64,000 nucleotides of DNA from Kurthia gibsonii (GTDB lineage Bacteria; Bacillota; Bacilli; Bacillales_A; Planococcaceae). Made by a program: the position numbers and the translations under genes. Below, in pieces: positions 10,265-18,776 of the stretch; the stretch's first letter is position 1, and each line of letters starts with the position of its first letter. The DNA lies in assembly GCF_006539985.1 (NCBI RefSeq), contig NZ_BJOB01000009.1, positions 28,117-92,116 of the forward strand, written 5' to 3'. The notes beneath the pieces are model-generated. The model saw only the letters and a list, made by a program, of their open reading frames with translations. It had not been told where the DNA came from and did no database searches.

Positions 10265-12064
10265 GTGGCATACGAAGAATTACTATGTCCTTGTCAGAGT
10301 GGCAAGAAAGCGAGTATGTGTTGTTTCGTTAAAAAAAATAATACACTTGAAAAACATTGGACAGCGATTAAAGGTCGAGTTGTTCAAACTTTTCTATCTG
10401 AACATCCAACTGAAGAAGAACTGATTGTGCTTCGACAGTGGGTTGGTATAGAGCGTCTTCAATGTTTTAAAGAGCAAATGGATTCTGCCACACTCCAACA
10501 TTTATTGACGGATCTTTATTTCTTTACTGAGAATCGTTTGGAGTGGGGGTATCATCTAATCGAGCAGATGAAAGCAATTGTCCAACCAAAAACACATGTC
10601 ATTTTATCTAGTTGGCAAACACCTTATTATTTTGTTGGTCGAATGAAGTCTTTCTATGAAGACTATGTGATTGCCGAACATATTTGGACAGGTGAATGTA
10701 TCTATTTAGCCGATGTTGATTTGGAAGATCAAGTAGAAGGTAATGTGATTTTAGGGCATATCGTACCAGGTGTAAATGAGCGTTTTTATGGACTACTAAG
10801 TAGTGCTATTATTTTAGAAGCTTCTCAAGAGATTTTGTTAGATAGTTGGTTCCATCGCTTCGAACAATCAAAGCATGAAGAATTAGAAGCTTTTTTTAAA
10901 GAAAGTTTATTGGATTGTCTATTAGACTTGATTACAGAAAACCCAGTATTGCAACCAGATAAAAAAGAAATGAATGTTGAAGCACTTCAGCTTATTGTTA
11001 ATTTAGACATGTTATTTCTTGATTTAGATGTAAAGAGTGATCGTTTGACATGTCTATTTTTCAACTATCTCATGGAAGAAAAGCGTATTGAACATGTGCG
11101 AAAAAAACAGGCATTAATTGCAGCAGTTCTTGATTTTGGTATGCGTTACGACTTTATTCCACGTGTCATCACGCAAAAAAGACTCGGTACGATTTTTGAT
11201 GTATCACCAAGTACAATTGCACGTTATAGTAAGAAAATTTCGATGTATTTTGAACAAGATTTTGATGTTTTTATGTTTGATAAAATTCGACAAGCTATTT
11301 ATTTTGTTGGTACAGACGCAACAATGGATGAATTTAAACAATGGCAAATGGATAAACATTTAGAAAAAATGATTTTTACAAATGATTTAGATGAAAAACG
11401 TATGGAAAAAAAGCTTGAACATATTCCATATAAACCAATTAAAAAACATGAAAAAGCACAAAAATATGCATATGAAGCTTTTTTAGAAGATGGCGAACGT
11501 AAGAGATATGAACTAGCACGTTTAGCATTAAATTGTGATCCAACTAATCATGATGCTCAAATTATTTTATCGGAATACGAGACAGCTGATGAACGTTTAG
11601 CTATTTTGCAAGACTATCCCATTACATTGTTGAACCGCAATCGAATTTATTTACTCAAAATTACATTATTATATCAACAAGGACGTTTTGAAGAAGCGTT
11701 AGCCATTTTGTCAGACATTCCATTCAACGAGTTAAGACAGCATACGATGTTGTATTATTTTTATGCGTGCTTACACTTTTTAATTGATCAACCAAAAATT
11801 TTAGAAGATTTATTACAAACAGTCATTGAAGACACGGCTTTGTTTAGATGGTTAACATGGGTTTTCATGCTAGCGTACCAATTAGATGAGGGAGATTACG
11901 CAATGCAAGCAATTCAAGCAAATCCATTTGTTCAAAAGTATATTGAGATGCAGATGGAACCCTACTCCTTCCCAACACATCAATTTTGTGCAAAAGGTGA
12001 TCCGAATGAAGCGAAGATGATTCACTTCATTATTCACCCGCTTTTACAAAAAATTCAAAAATAA
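10265..12064 (+). CDS. SEC-C motif protein with internal helix-turn-helix-like segment
   Basis: 599 residues, function unknown. The N-terminus carries a SEC-C-type zinc motif (CPC at 8-10, CC at 19-20, with QSGKK between), known from the SecA C-terminus and many uncharacterised proteins. Around residues 300-326 the segment TQKRLGTIFDVSPSTIARY reads like a helix-turn-helix of the kind that screens for sequence-specific DNA binding. The C-terminal third (about 410-560) is helical and TPR-like. I chose GTG at 10265 rather than the in-frame TTG at 10238 because GGGAGG (10249-10254) is properly spaced for it. It is a single-gene unit between the 6S terminator and its own terminator. Role unknown; DNA binding is inference. 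Confidence 0.75.
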   Translation: MAYEELLCPCQSGKKASMCCFVKKNNTLEKHWTAIKGRVVQTFLSEHPTEEELIVLRQWVGIERLQCFKEQMDSATLQHLLTDLYFFTENRLEWGYHLIEQMKAIVQPKTHVILSSWQTPYYFVGRMKSFYEDYVIAEHIWTGECIYLADVDLEDQVEGNVILGHIVPGVNERFYGLLSSAIILEASQEILLDSWFHRFEQSKHEELEAFFKESLLDCLLDLITENPVLQPDKKEMNVEALQLIVNLDMLFLDLDVKSDRLTCLFFNYLMEEKRIEHVRKKQALIAAVLDFGMRYDFIPRVITQKRLGTIFDVSPSTIARYSKKISMYFEQDFDVFMFDKIRQAIYFVGTDATMDEFKQWQMDKHLEKMIFTNDLDEKRMEKKLEHIPYKPIKKHEKAQKYAYEAFLEDGERKRYELARLALNCDPTNHDAQIILSEYETADERLAILQDYPITLLNRNRIYLLKITLLYQQGRFEEALAILSDIPFNELRQHTMLYYFYACLHFLIDQPKILEDLLQTVIEDTALFRWLTWVFMLAYQLDEGDYAMQAIQANPFVQKYIEMQMEPYSFPTHQFCAKGDPNEAKMIHFIIHPLLQKIQK

Positions 12065-12075
12065 TTTTTAACTAG

Positions 12076-12122
12076 ACAGGTTATCAAAAAAAGCTATTTT
12101 AGCAACGATAATCTGTTTTTTT
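12076..12122 (+). terminator. Rho-independent terminator after the SEC-C gene
   Basis: ACAGGTTATC (12076-12085) / GATAATCTGT (12107-12116), one G-U pair, T-run to 12122. Confidence 0.75.
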
Positions 12123-12180
12123 GTTTCATACCAATTATAAAAGGGGAAAGAAGAATTATATAAATGAGTTTTCAAGCTTG

Positions 12181-12194
12181 TGAAAACACTTTAT
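12181..12194 (+). promoter_or_regulatory. Possible catabolite-responsive element (cre)
   Basis: TGAAAACACTTTAT resembles the CcpA-binding cre consensus (TGAAANCGNTTTCA) with mismatches. It lies directly before the NagR-type operator and 57 bp before the nagA start. Weak match. Confidence 0.3.
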
Positions 12195-12195
12195 A

Positions 12196-12211
12196 AGTGG
12201 TATAGACAACT
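12196..12211 (+). promoter_or_regulatory. NagR/YvoA-type operator (dre-like site) upstream of nagA remnant
   Basis: AGTGGTATAGACAACT, an imperfect palindrome of the TGGTNTANACCA type bound by GntR/HutC regulators NagR (YvoA) and DasR. It is 40 bp before the nagA start codon, and a nagR-like gene lies just downstream. Confidence 0.65.
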
Positions 12212-12250
12212 CTACCCAAAAGAAAGTTTTAACAAAGGAGCGGGATAAAC

Positions 12251-12689
12251 ATGTTAGCTTTTTATAAAAAATTGGTAAGTCTTTAATGTTTCTGAATGCG
12301 ACATTACCAGCTGTTGTAATACTAGTACGATTCGGTTCGGATGATATGTTAGGAGATATCGACATTGCATGGGTACAGTATGTAGCTGTTATTATGTTAG
12401 CTGCAGGTAATGCGACGGGATTAGCTGTTGACGGTGCAGGCGCCGCGACTTTAGCAGGTAGTGTGCTCACCATAGATGCAGCTCTTAAATATATGAAGCA
12501 ATTAACAAATTGTACAATGGAAGAACTTGTAGCGATGTCTTCAGCGAATGCAGTACAACAATTGAATGAAACGAATAAAGGAGAAATTCGTGTAGGTGCG
12601 GATGCAGATTTTGTCTTGCTAGACAAGACTTGATTGTACAAAAGACTATTAAAAAAAGTAAGGTTGTCTTTGAAGCGCACAAAATGTAA
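12251..12689 (+). pseudogene. nagA: N-acetylglucosamine-6-phosphate deacetylase remnant
   Basis: A good ribosome binding site (AAAGGAG) and ATG at 12251 open a frame that stops after 11 codons (TAA, 12284-12286). From about 12450 another frame carries a clear NagA C-terminus: LAGSVLTIDAAL, a TMEELVAMSSANAVQQL-like helix, and GEIRVGADADFVLLD. That frame stops at 12633; shifting by one base at about 12630 continues with IVQKTIKKSKVVFEAH to a TAA at 12687-12689. A full NagA is about 390 residues; here most of the N-terminal catalytic barrel is deleted and at least one frameshift is present. NagA would deacetylate GlcNAc-6-P; this copy cannot work. Confidence 0.85.
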
Positions 12690-12702
12690 AGGATGATGTA
12701 TT

Positions 12703-13425
12703 TTGGTAAATAAAAGTTCACATATTCCAATCTATATCCAAATTGAAGAAGAGCTAAAAAGACGTATCGATTGGGGGGAATATATAGTAGGAGAGCCAAT
12801 TACTTCAGAAAGAGAATTATCTGTGATTTTTGGTGTAAGTCGTATGACAGTACGACAAGCGATTACAAACCTCGTATTAAATGGCTCATTGTATCGTGAA
12901 AAAGGGCGAGGCACTTTTGTATCAAAGCCGAAATTAGAACAGCCTTTAAATGCTTTGACTAGTTTTACAGAAGATATGCGTGCGAGAGGTTTAGTGCCAA
13001 GTAATAAATTAATTAAGTTTGAAAAACAACCACCACCATTTGATATAGCAAGAGGCTTACTATTAGAAGAAGGTGAAGAAGTGTATTTCATCGTGCGAAT
13101 TCGTAATGCGGATGAGCAGCCAATGGCGATTGAACGCACCTATATCCCAGTTAGAGCTTTACCTAATTTAACAGAAGAATCATTTAATGGTTCACTCTAT
13201 CGCTTAGTAGAAGATACATATGGTTTGAAAATTGGGAACGCTATTCAACAAATGGAAGCTTCTATTGTAGCAAAAGAGGACAGTAAGTATCTTCAAATTG
13301 ATCCATCTGCGGTTGTATTAATGATCAAACGTATTAGTTATTTAACGGATGGAAGACCGGCTGAATTAGTGCGTTCTTCTTATCGAGCAGATCGCTATAA
13401 ATTTATTAGTGAAATTCAGAGATGA
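12703..13425 (+). CDS. nagR: GntR/HutC-family transcriptional regulator, NagR (YvoA)-like
   Basis: 240 residues, full length for the family. N-terminal winged helix-turn-helix (about 1-75, with SERELSVIFGVSRMTVRQAI) and C-terminal UTRA effector domain (about 90-238). NagR represses GlcNAc uptake and catabolism genes and is released by amino-sugar phosphates. Three palindromes of the expected operator type lie in this locus (12196, 16594, 16684). TTG start at 12703 with GGATG upstream; the N-terminus fits the family there. It follows the nagA remnant by 13 bp, matching the usual nagA-nagB-nagR type operon. The reading frame is intact although its putative targets are mostly broken. Confidence 0.85.
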   Translation: MVNKSSHIPIYIQIEEELKRRIDWGEYIVGEPITSERELSVIFGVSRMTVRQAITNLVLNGSLYREKGRGTFVSKPKLEQPLNALTSFTEDMRARGLVPSNKLIKFEKQPPPFDIARGLLLEEGEEVYFIVRIRNADEQPMAIERTYIPVRALPNLTEESFNGSLYRLVEDTYGLKIGNAIQQMEASIVAKEDSKYLQIDPSAVVLMIKRISYLTDGRPAELVRSSYRADRYKFISEIQR

Positions 13426-13429
13426 AAGA

Positions 13430-13998
13430 ATGAACATCTATTTGCAAAAAGGGGCGAATCTTCTTCAAGGACTAGAAGAACAAGAGCAACAAGCAATCGA
13501 ACAAGCTGCAAATATAATTTATCAGTCTATTGAACAAGGTGGCATTTTACAATTGTTCGGTTGTGGTCATTCGCAATTAATTGCTCAAGGGGCTTATTAC
13601 CGAGCAGGTGGTTTAGCACCATCTAATGCTGTATGTATTGAACTACTCATGTTGCATAAAGGTGCGGCAATATCTTCAGAAAATGAAAAGGACCTTTCGC
13701 GCATCGAAGAATATTGGCCGCATTTTGAATTTCAATCCCATGATGTACTTATTGTTATTTCAAAGCGTGGGAAAAATGCTGTACCGATTGAGATAGATTT
13801 AGGAGCAAAACGGTTTGCGTTATGGTCCAGTATCAACTCTTGTAGGTATTACCTCGTTAAATGAAGTCATTGTACGCGTTGTGCAATGACTTCATGATGA
13901 AGAAGAGGTTTCTTATTTTTGTAAGTAATAATGTTGAACAACAAGGAAATACAAATGCATTTTATATGAAGCAATATGAACACCGTATTAACTTTTAA
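13430..13998 (+). pseudogene. SIS-domain sugar isomerase (UPF0309-like), internally deleted and frameshifted
   Basis: Starts MNIYLQKGANLLQGLEEQ and reads as a SIS-domain phosphosugar-binding protein (GGILQLFGCGHSQLIAQGA; VLIVISKRGKNAVPIE) up to about 13825. The frame then runs off to a stop at 13864. A shift restores VGITSLNEVIVRVVQ before another stop. Further on, KKRFLIFVSNNVEQQGNTN and KQYEHRINF (ending at TAA 13996-13998) match the expected C-terminus. An intact protein is about 245 residues; the middle-to-late part is missing. The start overlaps nothing but lies 4 bp after nagR, so this was part of the nag operon. Likely non-functional. Confidence 0.75.
13861..13895. repeat. 12-bp perfect inverted repeat inside the SIS pseudogene
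   Basis: ATGAAGTCATTG (13861-13872) and CAATGACTTCAT (13884-13895) flank an 11-base loop. No T-run follows. It sits at the apparent deletion junction of the SIS-domain pseudogene. Confidence 0.7.
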
Positions 13999-14017
13999 TT
14001 AAATGGAGGTTTTTAGA

Positions 14018-14287
14018 ATGGAAAAACAATATAAAATTACAAGCTCAGAAGGCTTACATGCGCGTCCATGTACACTATTAGTATCAGCGGTCACACCATT
14101 CTCATCTGATGTTCAATTAACATATGATGGTCGTTCAGTAAATTTAAAATCAATTATGGGTGTTATGGCATTAGGAATTCCAGCAGATGGAATTATTACG
14201 ATTTCAGCAAATGGTAGTGATGAAGAAGCCGCGGTAGAAAAAGCAGGTGCAGTAATTCTAGAAGAAGGTATTGGAGTAGAGGTATAG
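14018..14287 (+). CDS. ptsH: HPr-like phosphocarrier protein of the PTS
   Basis: 89 residues, normal HPr length. Phosphorylation site His14 in EGLHARPCT and the regulatory Ser45 in [12 protein letters not shown] (target of HPr kinase) are both present. HPr passes phosphate from Enzyme I to the sugar-specific EIIA proteins and, as HPr-Ser-P, works with CcpA. ATG at 14018 is chosen because TGGAGGT (14004-14010) is its ribosome binding site; the ATG at 14003 overlaps that site. One base separates it from ptsI. It lies inside the amino-sugar locus, so it could be either the general HPr or a locus-specific paralogue. Confidence 0.93.
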   Translation: MEKQYKITSSEGLHARPCTLLVSAVTPFSSDVQLTYDGRSVNLKSIMGVMALGIPADGIITISANGSDEEAAVEKAGAVILEEGIGVEV

Positions 14288-14288
14288 T

Positions 14289-15998
14289 ATGTTGGAGATT
14301 AAAGGAATTGGCGTTTCAAATGGTATTGCTGTTGCTAAAGCCTACTGCCTTGTAGAACCAAACTTAACTTTTGATAAGTACGAAATAAAAGATTTTTCAG
14401 AGGAAAAAGCACGATTACAGCGCGCAATCGATCTTGCAAAAATCGAGTTAGAGTTGATTCGTAATCACGCTATTAAAAAGTTTGGAAAAGAAAATGCTGA
14501 AATTTTCTCTGCACATCTACTTGTTTTACAAGATCCAGAAATGCGTATGGCAATAGAAAGTAAAATTGATAAAGGTATTAATGCTGAAGCTGCACTAGAT
14601 GAAGTGGCTTCCACATTTATAGCTACTTTCGAATCAATGGATAATGAATATATGAAAGAGCGTGCTGCCGACATTCGTGATGTCTCACAACGTATTCTCG
14701 CTAAGCTACTTGAAGTTGATTTACCAGATTTAACCACCATTGCAGAGGACGTCATTATTATTGCGAATGATTTAACACCGTCTATGACAGCACAATTGAA
14801 CAAACAATTTGTAAAAGGTTTTATAACAGATAATGGTGGACGTACATCGCACTCCGCTATTTTGGCACGTACGCTTGAAATACCTGCGATTGTTGGTACA
14901 AAAATTGCGACTACATCTGTTGAACATAATGAAATGGTTGTATTAGATGGTTCAACAGGTATTGCAATCATCAACCCGACACAAGAAGTTGTAAATGAAT
15001 ATGAGCAAAAGAAAGAAGCCTTTGAAGCAGAACAAGCGGCGCTTCGTGCTTATATTGATCAACCGAGTGTAGATCGAGATGGTCATCATGTCGAGATTGC
15101 AGGTAATATTGGTCGACCAGATGATGCGGAAGTTGTGAAAGCAAATGGTGGAGATGGTGTAGGTCTATTTAGAACCGAATTTCTATACATGGACCGTAAT
15201 GATTTTCCGTCCGAGGAAGAGCAGTATATAGCATATAAAACAGTTCTTGAGAAAATGGAAGGGCGTAAGACAGTAGTTCGTACACTTGATATAGGTGGGG
15301 ATAAGGAACTGAGTTACTTAACGCTTCCAGAGGAAATGAATCCATTCTTAGGATACCGCGCAATTCGTCTATGCTTAGAAGAACGCTCATTATTCCGTGT
15401 GCAATTACGTGCATTATTACGCGCAAGTATTCATGGGGATTTAAAGATTATGTTTCCAATGATTGCGACGCTCGATGAATTCCGTACAGCTAAAAACTTT
15501 TTGATGGAAGTAAAGGCTGAATTAATTGAGGAGGGATTCGAAGTGTCAAATGATATTGAAGTGGGCATGATGGTAGAAATCCCTTCTGCTGCAGTCATTG
15601 CAGATTTATTTGCAAAAGAGGCTGACTTCTTATCGATTGGTACGAACGATTTAATTCAATATACATTAGCTGCTGATCGTATGAACGAAAAAGTATCTTA
15701 TTTATATCAACCTTACCATCCAGCAATCTTGCGTTTAGTTAAAAATGTAATAGATGCTGCACATGCAAATGGTAAATGGGTTGGCATGTGTGGTGAAATG
15801 GCAGGAGACGAGATTGCCATCCCAATCTTACTTGGTTTTGGTTTAGATGAATTCTCGATGAGTGCTTCATCTATCTTACATGCACGTGCTCAAATTTCAA
15901 AATTATCAAAAGCTGAAATGAAAAAACATATTGATCATATTTTAACGTTAACGACATCAGCTAGCATCGAAAATTATGTAATTGAAAATTTATTATAA
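14289..15998 (+). CDS. ptsI: Phosphoenolpyruvate-protein phosphotransferase (PTS Enzyme I)
   Basis: 569 residues, complete. It takes phosphate from PEP and gives it to HPr. The N-terminal HPr-binding/phosphohistidine domain contains [13 protein letters not shown] with the active His (about 188). The C-terminal PEP-binding barrel contains [12 protein letters not shown], the ALRALLRAS region and GMCGEMAGD with the conserved Cys near 500. ptsH-ptsI is a two-gene unit closed by a terminator. Both are intact while the genes on either side are broken, which argues that they are under selection and may serve the whole cell. Confidence 0.97.
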   Translation: MLEIKGIGVSNGIAVAKAYCLVEPNLTFDKYEIKDFSEEKARLQRAIDLAKIELELIRNHAIKKFGKENAEIFSAHLLVLQDPEMRMAIESKIDKGINAEAALDEVASTFIATFESMDNEYMKERAADIRDVSQRILAKLLEVDLPDLTTIAEDVIIIANDLTPSMTAQLNKQFVKGFITDNGGRTSHSAILARTLEIPAIVGTKIATTSVEHNEMVVLDGSTGIAIINPTQEVVNEYEQKKEAFEAEQAALRAYIDQPSVDRDGHHVEIAGNIGRPDDAEVVKANGGDGVGLFRTEFLYMDRNDFPSEEEQYIAYKTVLEKMEGRKTVVRTLDIGGDKELSYLTLPEEMNPFLGYRAIRLCLEERSLFRVQLRALLRASIHGDLKIMFPMIATLDEFRTAKNFLMEVKAELIEEGFEVSNDIEVGMMVEIPSAAVIADLFAKEADFLSIGTNDLIQYTLAADRMNEKVSYLYQPYHPAILRLVKNVIDAAHANGKWVGMCGEMAGDEIAIPILLGFGLDEFSMSASSILHARAQISKLSKAEMKKHIDHILTLTTSASIENYVIENLL

Positions 15999-16006
15999 AT
16001 TAAATA

Positions 16007-16060
16007 AAAGCTATCTTGAAAATAGGGTAATTGTATCGCTATTTTCGGATGGCTTTTTTT
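16007..16060 (+). terminator. Rho-independent terminator after ptsI
   Basis: Nested stem: AAAGCTATC (from about 16007) with GGATGGCTTT (from about 16047), inner GAAAATAG/CTATTTTC, then T-run. Confidence 0.75.
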
Positions 16061-16083
16061 AAAACATCGAGGGGGGTTTTTAT

Positions 16084-16586
16084 AGAAATTTACACTTTAC
16101 AGTCCATGATTACTATTCAGTAGAAGAAGCAATTTAGCGTTATGTTTTTTCGCATGCCTCTAGTATTGATAAAGTAAGAGATGTTGTATCAATAGAACAG
16201 AAATTTATGTTGTCATTTACTAAACCACAAATTAAACAACAACGAAAACGAGAAACGATGCTACGTATTGTAGATGTATATGTTTTTTTACACAACTGAC
16301 ATTACCAAAAAAATATTTCTTTTTATATACAAGTTCTGGGTACATTTGCACTTTGGAATGAAGGTGTTTTTCCTATCCATAAAGGATCTGTTGAGAAATA
16401 ATAATAAAACCTACTACACGCTTATGGACGATTTTAATCCAATATTTGGCTTCTTTAGTTGCTGGTTATGACCCAATTGAACAACTTCTTTATCGCCAAT
16501 GTGTACAAGTAGATGGTGAGATTATTTCAGAAATAAATCAACTCTTTCCGAAAAGTAATTGCCTTTTCAATGAGTATTTTAAATAA
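16084..16586 (+). pseudogene. Unidentified decayed gene
   Basis: A purine-rich GAGGGGGG (about 16068-16075) resembles a ribosome binding site. Downstream, one frame reads protein-like sequence (for example RYVFSHASSIDKVRDVV, FALWNEGVFPIHKGSVEK) but is broken by TAG (16135), TGA (16297) and TAA (16399). A second frame then gives LASLVAGYDPIEQLLYRQC and ends at TAA 16584-16586. Stops at this density inside sequence with coding character suggest a gene in decay. I do not recognise the family. Context (between ptsI and an EIIB remnant) makes an amino-sugar uptake or catabolic role possible; that is inference. Confidence 0.45.
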
Positions 16587-16593
16587 GGAGAAA

Positions 16594-16610
16594 ATTGGAC
16601 TATACCACTT
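16594..16610 (+). promoter_or_regulatory. NagR-type operator, second copy
   Basis: ATTGGACTATACCACTT contains TGG-N6-CCA with the same core as the other two sites; about 145 bp before the EIIB remnant. Confidence 0.55.
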
Positions 16611-16683
16611 AAATTCAAAGCTTTGATAGTATGATTTTATCTAAATGTACCAATGCAATTAATAGTTAAAATGTGAAAAAAGT

Positions 16684-16698
16684 TGTGGTATATACCAA
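16684..16698 (+). promoter_or_regulatory. NagR-type operator, third copy
   Basis: The core TGGTATATACCA (16686-16697) is a perfect 12-bp palindrome of the NagR/DasR type, 55 bp before the start of the EIIB remnant. Confidence 0.65.
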
Positions 16699-16752
16699 TA
16701 AATGCTATGTTCAAATCAAGAAAACGTGTACATTTCAAAGGGGATTTGCACA

Positions 16753-17078
16753 GTGAAAACGATTATGTTGGTATGCGTAGTAGGGATGAGTACAAATTTA
16801 CTCGTAACGAAGTGTAAAAAGCAACACAGAGACAAAATATGGAGGCAGATATTTTTGCTATTGCAGAAAATGAAGGAGAAAAAACAATGGACAACAAATC
16901 AATTGATGTCCTGTTACTTGGACCACAAGTACGTTACTTAAAATCATCTTTCGATAAAAAGTTAGCAGGTACAGGTATTCCGCTAGATGTTATTAGCATG
17001 TCTGACTACGGTATGATGAACGGTGAAAATGTATTAAATCAAGCACTTCATCTAATGAAGAAACTTTGTGAAAATTAA
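16753..17078 (+). pseudogene. PTS lactose/cellobiose-family EIIB remnant (chitobiose/cellobiose type)
   Basis: GTG at 16753 after AAAGGGG opens KTIMLVCVVGMSTNLLVTK, the EIIB phospho-cysteine loop (Cys at residue 8, normally CxAGMST). Near 16815-16825 the frame changes by one base and continues KATQRQNMEADIFAIAENEG, then DVLLLGPQVRYLKSSF and IPLDVISMSDYG to a stop at 17078. Joined, it is a normal-length EIIB of about 105 residues; the frameshift breaks it. EIIB would pass phosphate to a di-GlcNAc or cellobiose sugar during transport. No EIIA or EIIC gene is visible nearby. Confidence 0.85.
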
Positions 17079-17248
17079 ATCGTCACATGTTAGAGTTGAC
17101 AGTTAAATTTCCACTTTTTACAAGAGAGAAATCCTGTTGTTTTTCATTTAGTTAAAAGTTATTTTGCTAGGCATGCTGGAGTAATGGAAATGGGATTAGA
17201 AAAAGTGTCTATTCTATTTTCAAAAGGTTTTAGGGTGATGAAGTTTCG
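17079..17248. other. Stretch without an assignable gene
   Basis: It may hold the degraded N-terminal part of the BadF-type kinase that follows, since a short frame (VMEMGLEKVSILFSKGF) reads protein-like, but I cannot align it to the kinase phosphate-binding loop. Confidence 0.4.
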
Positions 17249-17935
17249 ATTATAATAGAGAGTGACGCGTGTATCGCTTTATATGCAGATACACTTCGAA
17301 AACTAGGCATTGTACATATTGCAAGAACGAGGACAACTACATATGGTTTAGGTGTCAATCAACAAACGACTTGTACAAGCGGTTGGGGTTATTTGTTTGA
17401 CGATGAGGGTAGTTGGTTATGACATAGGAGTCCGAGCGTTAAAAGCGATTGTCAAATTATATGACGGATGAGGACCTGAAACGATATTGACAACAAAAGT
17501 TTTAAAACATTGTGGTGTTGTAAATGTGCCCGAATTAGTGCATTGTGTTTATTCACAAGAGCATCCACGCACATATACTGTTTCTTAAGTCGATATGTAG
17601 AAGAAGCTGCACTTCAAAAAGGTCCAATAGTTAGAGAAATTATTGAGACATCTTGTGCTCAATTTATTGAGGCAGTCCAAGGGTGTCAAAAACAAACAGA
17701 ATGGCAAAAAGGAATGTTTATTCCCGTTGTACTAATGGGTGGCATTTTTACAAATTTTGAATTATATGAGGAGTTATTGTCAATTGTTATTGCGAAAAAA
17801 CAATTACCCTATATTTTTATTGCACCAAAAGTCTCGCCCGTTGGAGGTGCGGTCATTGGTGCTTTGCAAAGAATTGAACATACACTCGCTTATACATTCC
17901 TTCAACAGTTTTCGCAAGAGTTAAAAACACATTAA
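17249..17935 (+). pseudogene. BadF/BadG-type N-acetylglucosamine kinase remnant
   Basis: Three frames must be joined. The first reads IIIESDACIALYADTL and TCTSGWGYLFDDEGS, the sugar-kinase core (glycines of the expected GTGT loop are Arg here: IARTRTTTYGL), to TGA near 17422. The second reads YDIGVRALKAIVKLYDG-stop-GPETILTTKVLKH and VPELVHCVYSQEHPRTY. The third, from about 17590, reads YVEEAALQKGPIVREIIETS and VVLMGGIFTNFELYEELL to TAA 17935. At least two frameshifts, one internal stop and loss of the phosphate-binding N-terminus make it non-functional. An intact enzyme would phosphorylate GlcNAc. Only 12 bp separate it from nagB, so they were an operon. Confidence 0.8.
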
Positions 17936-17947
17936 AAGGAGTAAACT

Positions 17948-18643
17948 ATGTCAATCAAATTAGAAGTAATTTCGAATTTAGATGAATTATACACAAGAGG
18001 TATGGAGCTTTTTAAAGAAGCAAAAGAAAATGGCGCAAAAACATTTGGTTTGGCAACTGGAGGAACGATGATCCCTTTATATGAGAAAATTTGTGCGAGT
18101 GATTTAGACTTTTCTACATATGAAAGCTTTAATTTAGATGAGTATGTAGGTTTACCTGCAACACATCCTGAGAGTTATGTATCGTTTATGAAAAAGCATT
18201 TATTTAATCAAAAGCCATTTGCAAAATCTATGTTACCAAATGGTGAAGCTAAAGATGCAAAAGCAGAAGCTAAAGCGTATGAACAAAAATTGCAAGCAAC
18301 AACACTTGATTTTCAACTATTGGGAATCGGAGTGAATGGGCATATTGGTTTTAATGAACCGGGGACGCCATTCAATGCGCCTACACATGTTGTAACATTG
18401 ACAGAGTCGACACGTGAAGCAAATGCACGCTTTTTCCATTCGGTTGATGAAGTACCAACAGAAGCGATTACGATGGGGATTTCATCTATTCTTCGTGCGA
18501 AACAAATTGTACTGATTGCAGTAGGTGAAAAAAAACGCGCTGCACTTGAAGCATTTATTCACGGTGAAAAAACAATCGATGTTCCAGTTACAGCATTACA
18601 AGATCATGCAAATGTGATTGTCTTAACTGATTTAACGATTTAA
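17948..18643 (+). CDS. nagB: Glucosamine-6-phosphate deaminase
   Basis: Converts glucosamine-6-P to fructose-6-P and ammonia, the last step of amino-sugar catabolism. 231 residues, complete. Family motifs: FGLATGGTMIPLYE (phosphate loop, about 33-46), FNLDEYVGL (about 61-69), GIGVNGHIGFNEPGTPF (about 127-143) with the catalytic Asp/His region. ATG follows AAAGGAG. It is the only catabolic gene of this nag cluster with an open frame. It may have been kept because glucosamine-6-P also arises from cell-wall turnover. A terminator follows. Confidence 0.95.
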   Translation: MSIKLEVISNLDELYTRGMELFKEAKENGAKTFGLATGGTMIPLYEKICASDLDFSTYESFNLDEYVGLPATHPESYVSFMKKHLFNQKPFAKSMLPNGEAKDAKAEAKAYEQKLQATTLDFQLLGIGVNGHIGFNEPGTPFNAPTHVVTLTESTREANARFFHSVDEVPTEAITMGISSILRAKQIVLIAVGEKKRAALEAFIHGEKTIDVPVTALQDHANVIVLTDLTI

Positions 18644-18647
18644 AAAG

Positions 18648-18689
18648 AATCCAAACAATTCGTTATACGTTCGAGTTGTTTGGATTTTT
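18648..18689 (+). terminator. Rho-independent terminator after nagB
   Basis: AATCCAAACAA (18648-18658) / TTGTTTGGATT (18676-18686), perfect 11-bp stem, T-run. Confidence 0.85.
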
Positions 18690-18776
18690 ACTTGCAATTA
18701 CGTGCGTTACATTGTATATTTTTTTCAGAGTAATTAAGTAGGAATACTTACAAAAAACATATCGGAGTGGGTTATT

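Noticed and set aside
12156..12680. 174-codon open frame on the minus strand
   Set aside because: It lies antisense to the nagA remnant and has no ribosome binding site or recognisable motif. The plus strand carries clear NagA sequence.
13861..13895. Inverted repeat considered as a terminator
   Set aside because: No T-run follows on either strand, and it sits inside the SIS pseudogene.
14465..14974. 169-codon minus-strand open frame
   Set aside because: Fully antisense to ptsI, which has strong family motifs; composition reflects the reverse of ptsI codons.
16274..16471. 65-codon frame considered as a small gene
   Set aside because: No ribosome binding site; it crosses the decayed gene in another frame and has low-complexity hydrophobic sequence.
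16839..17078. Frame starting MEADIFAIAENEG considered as an intact gene
   Set aside because: It is the C-terminal two thirds of EIIB without the phospho-cysteine, continuing the broken frame that starts at 16753.
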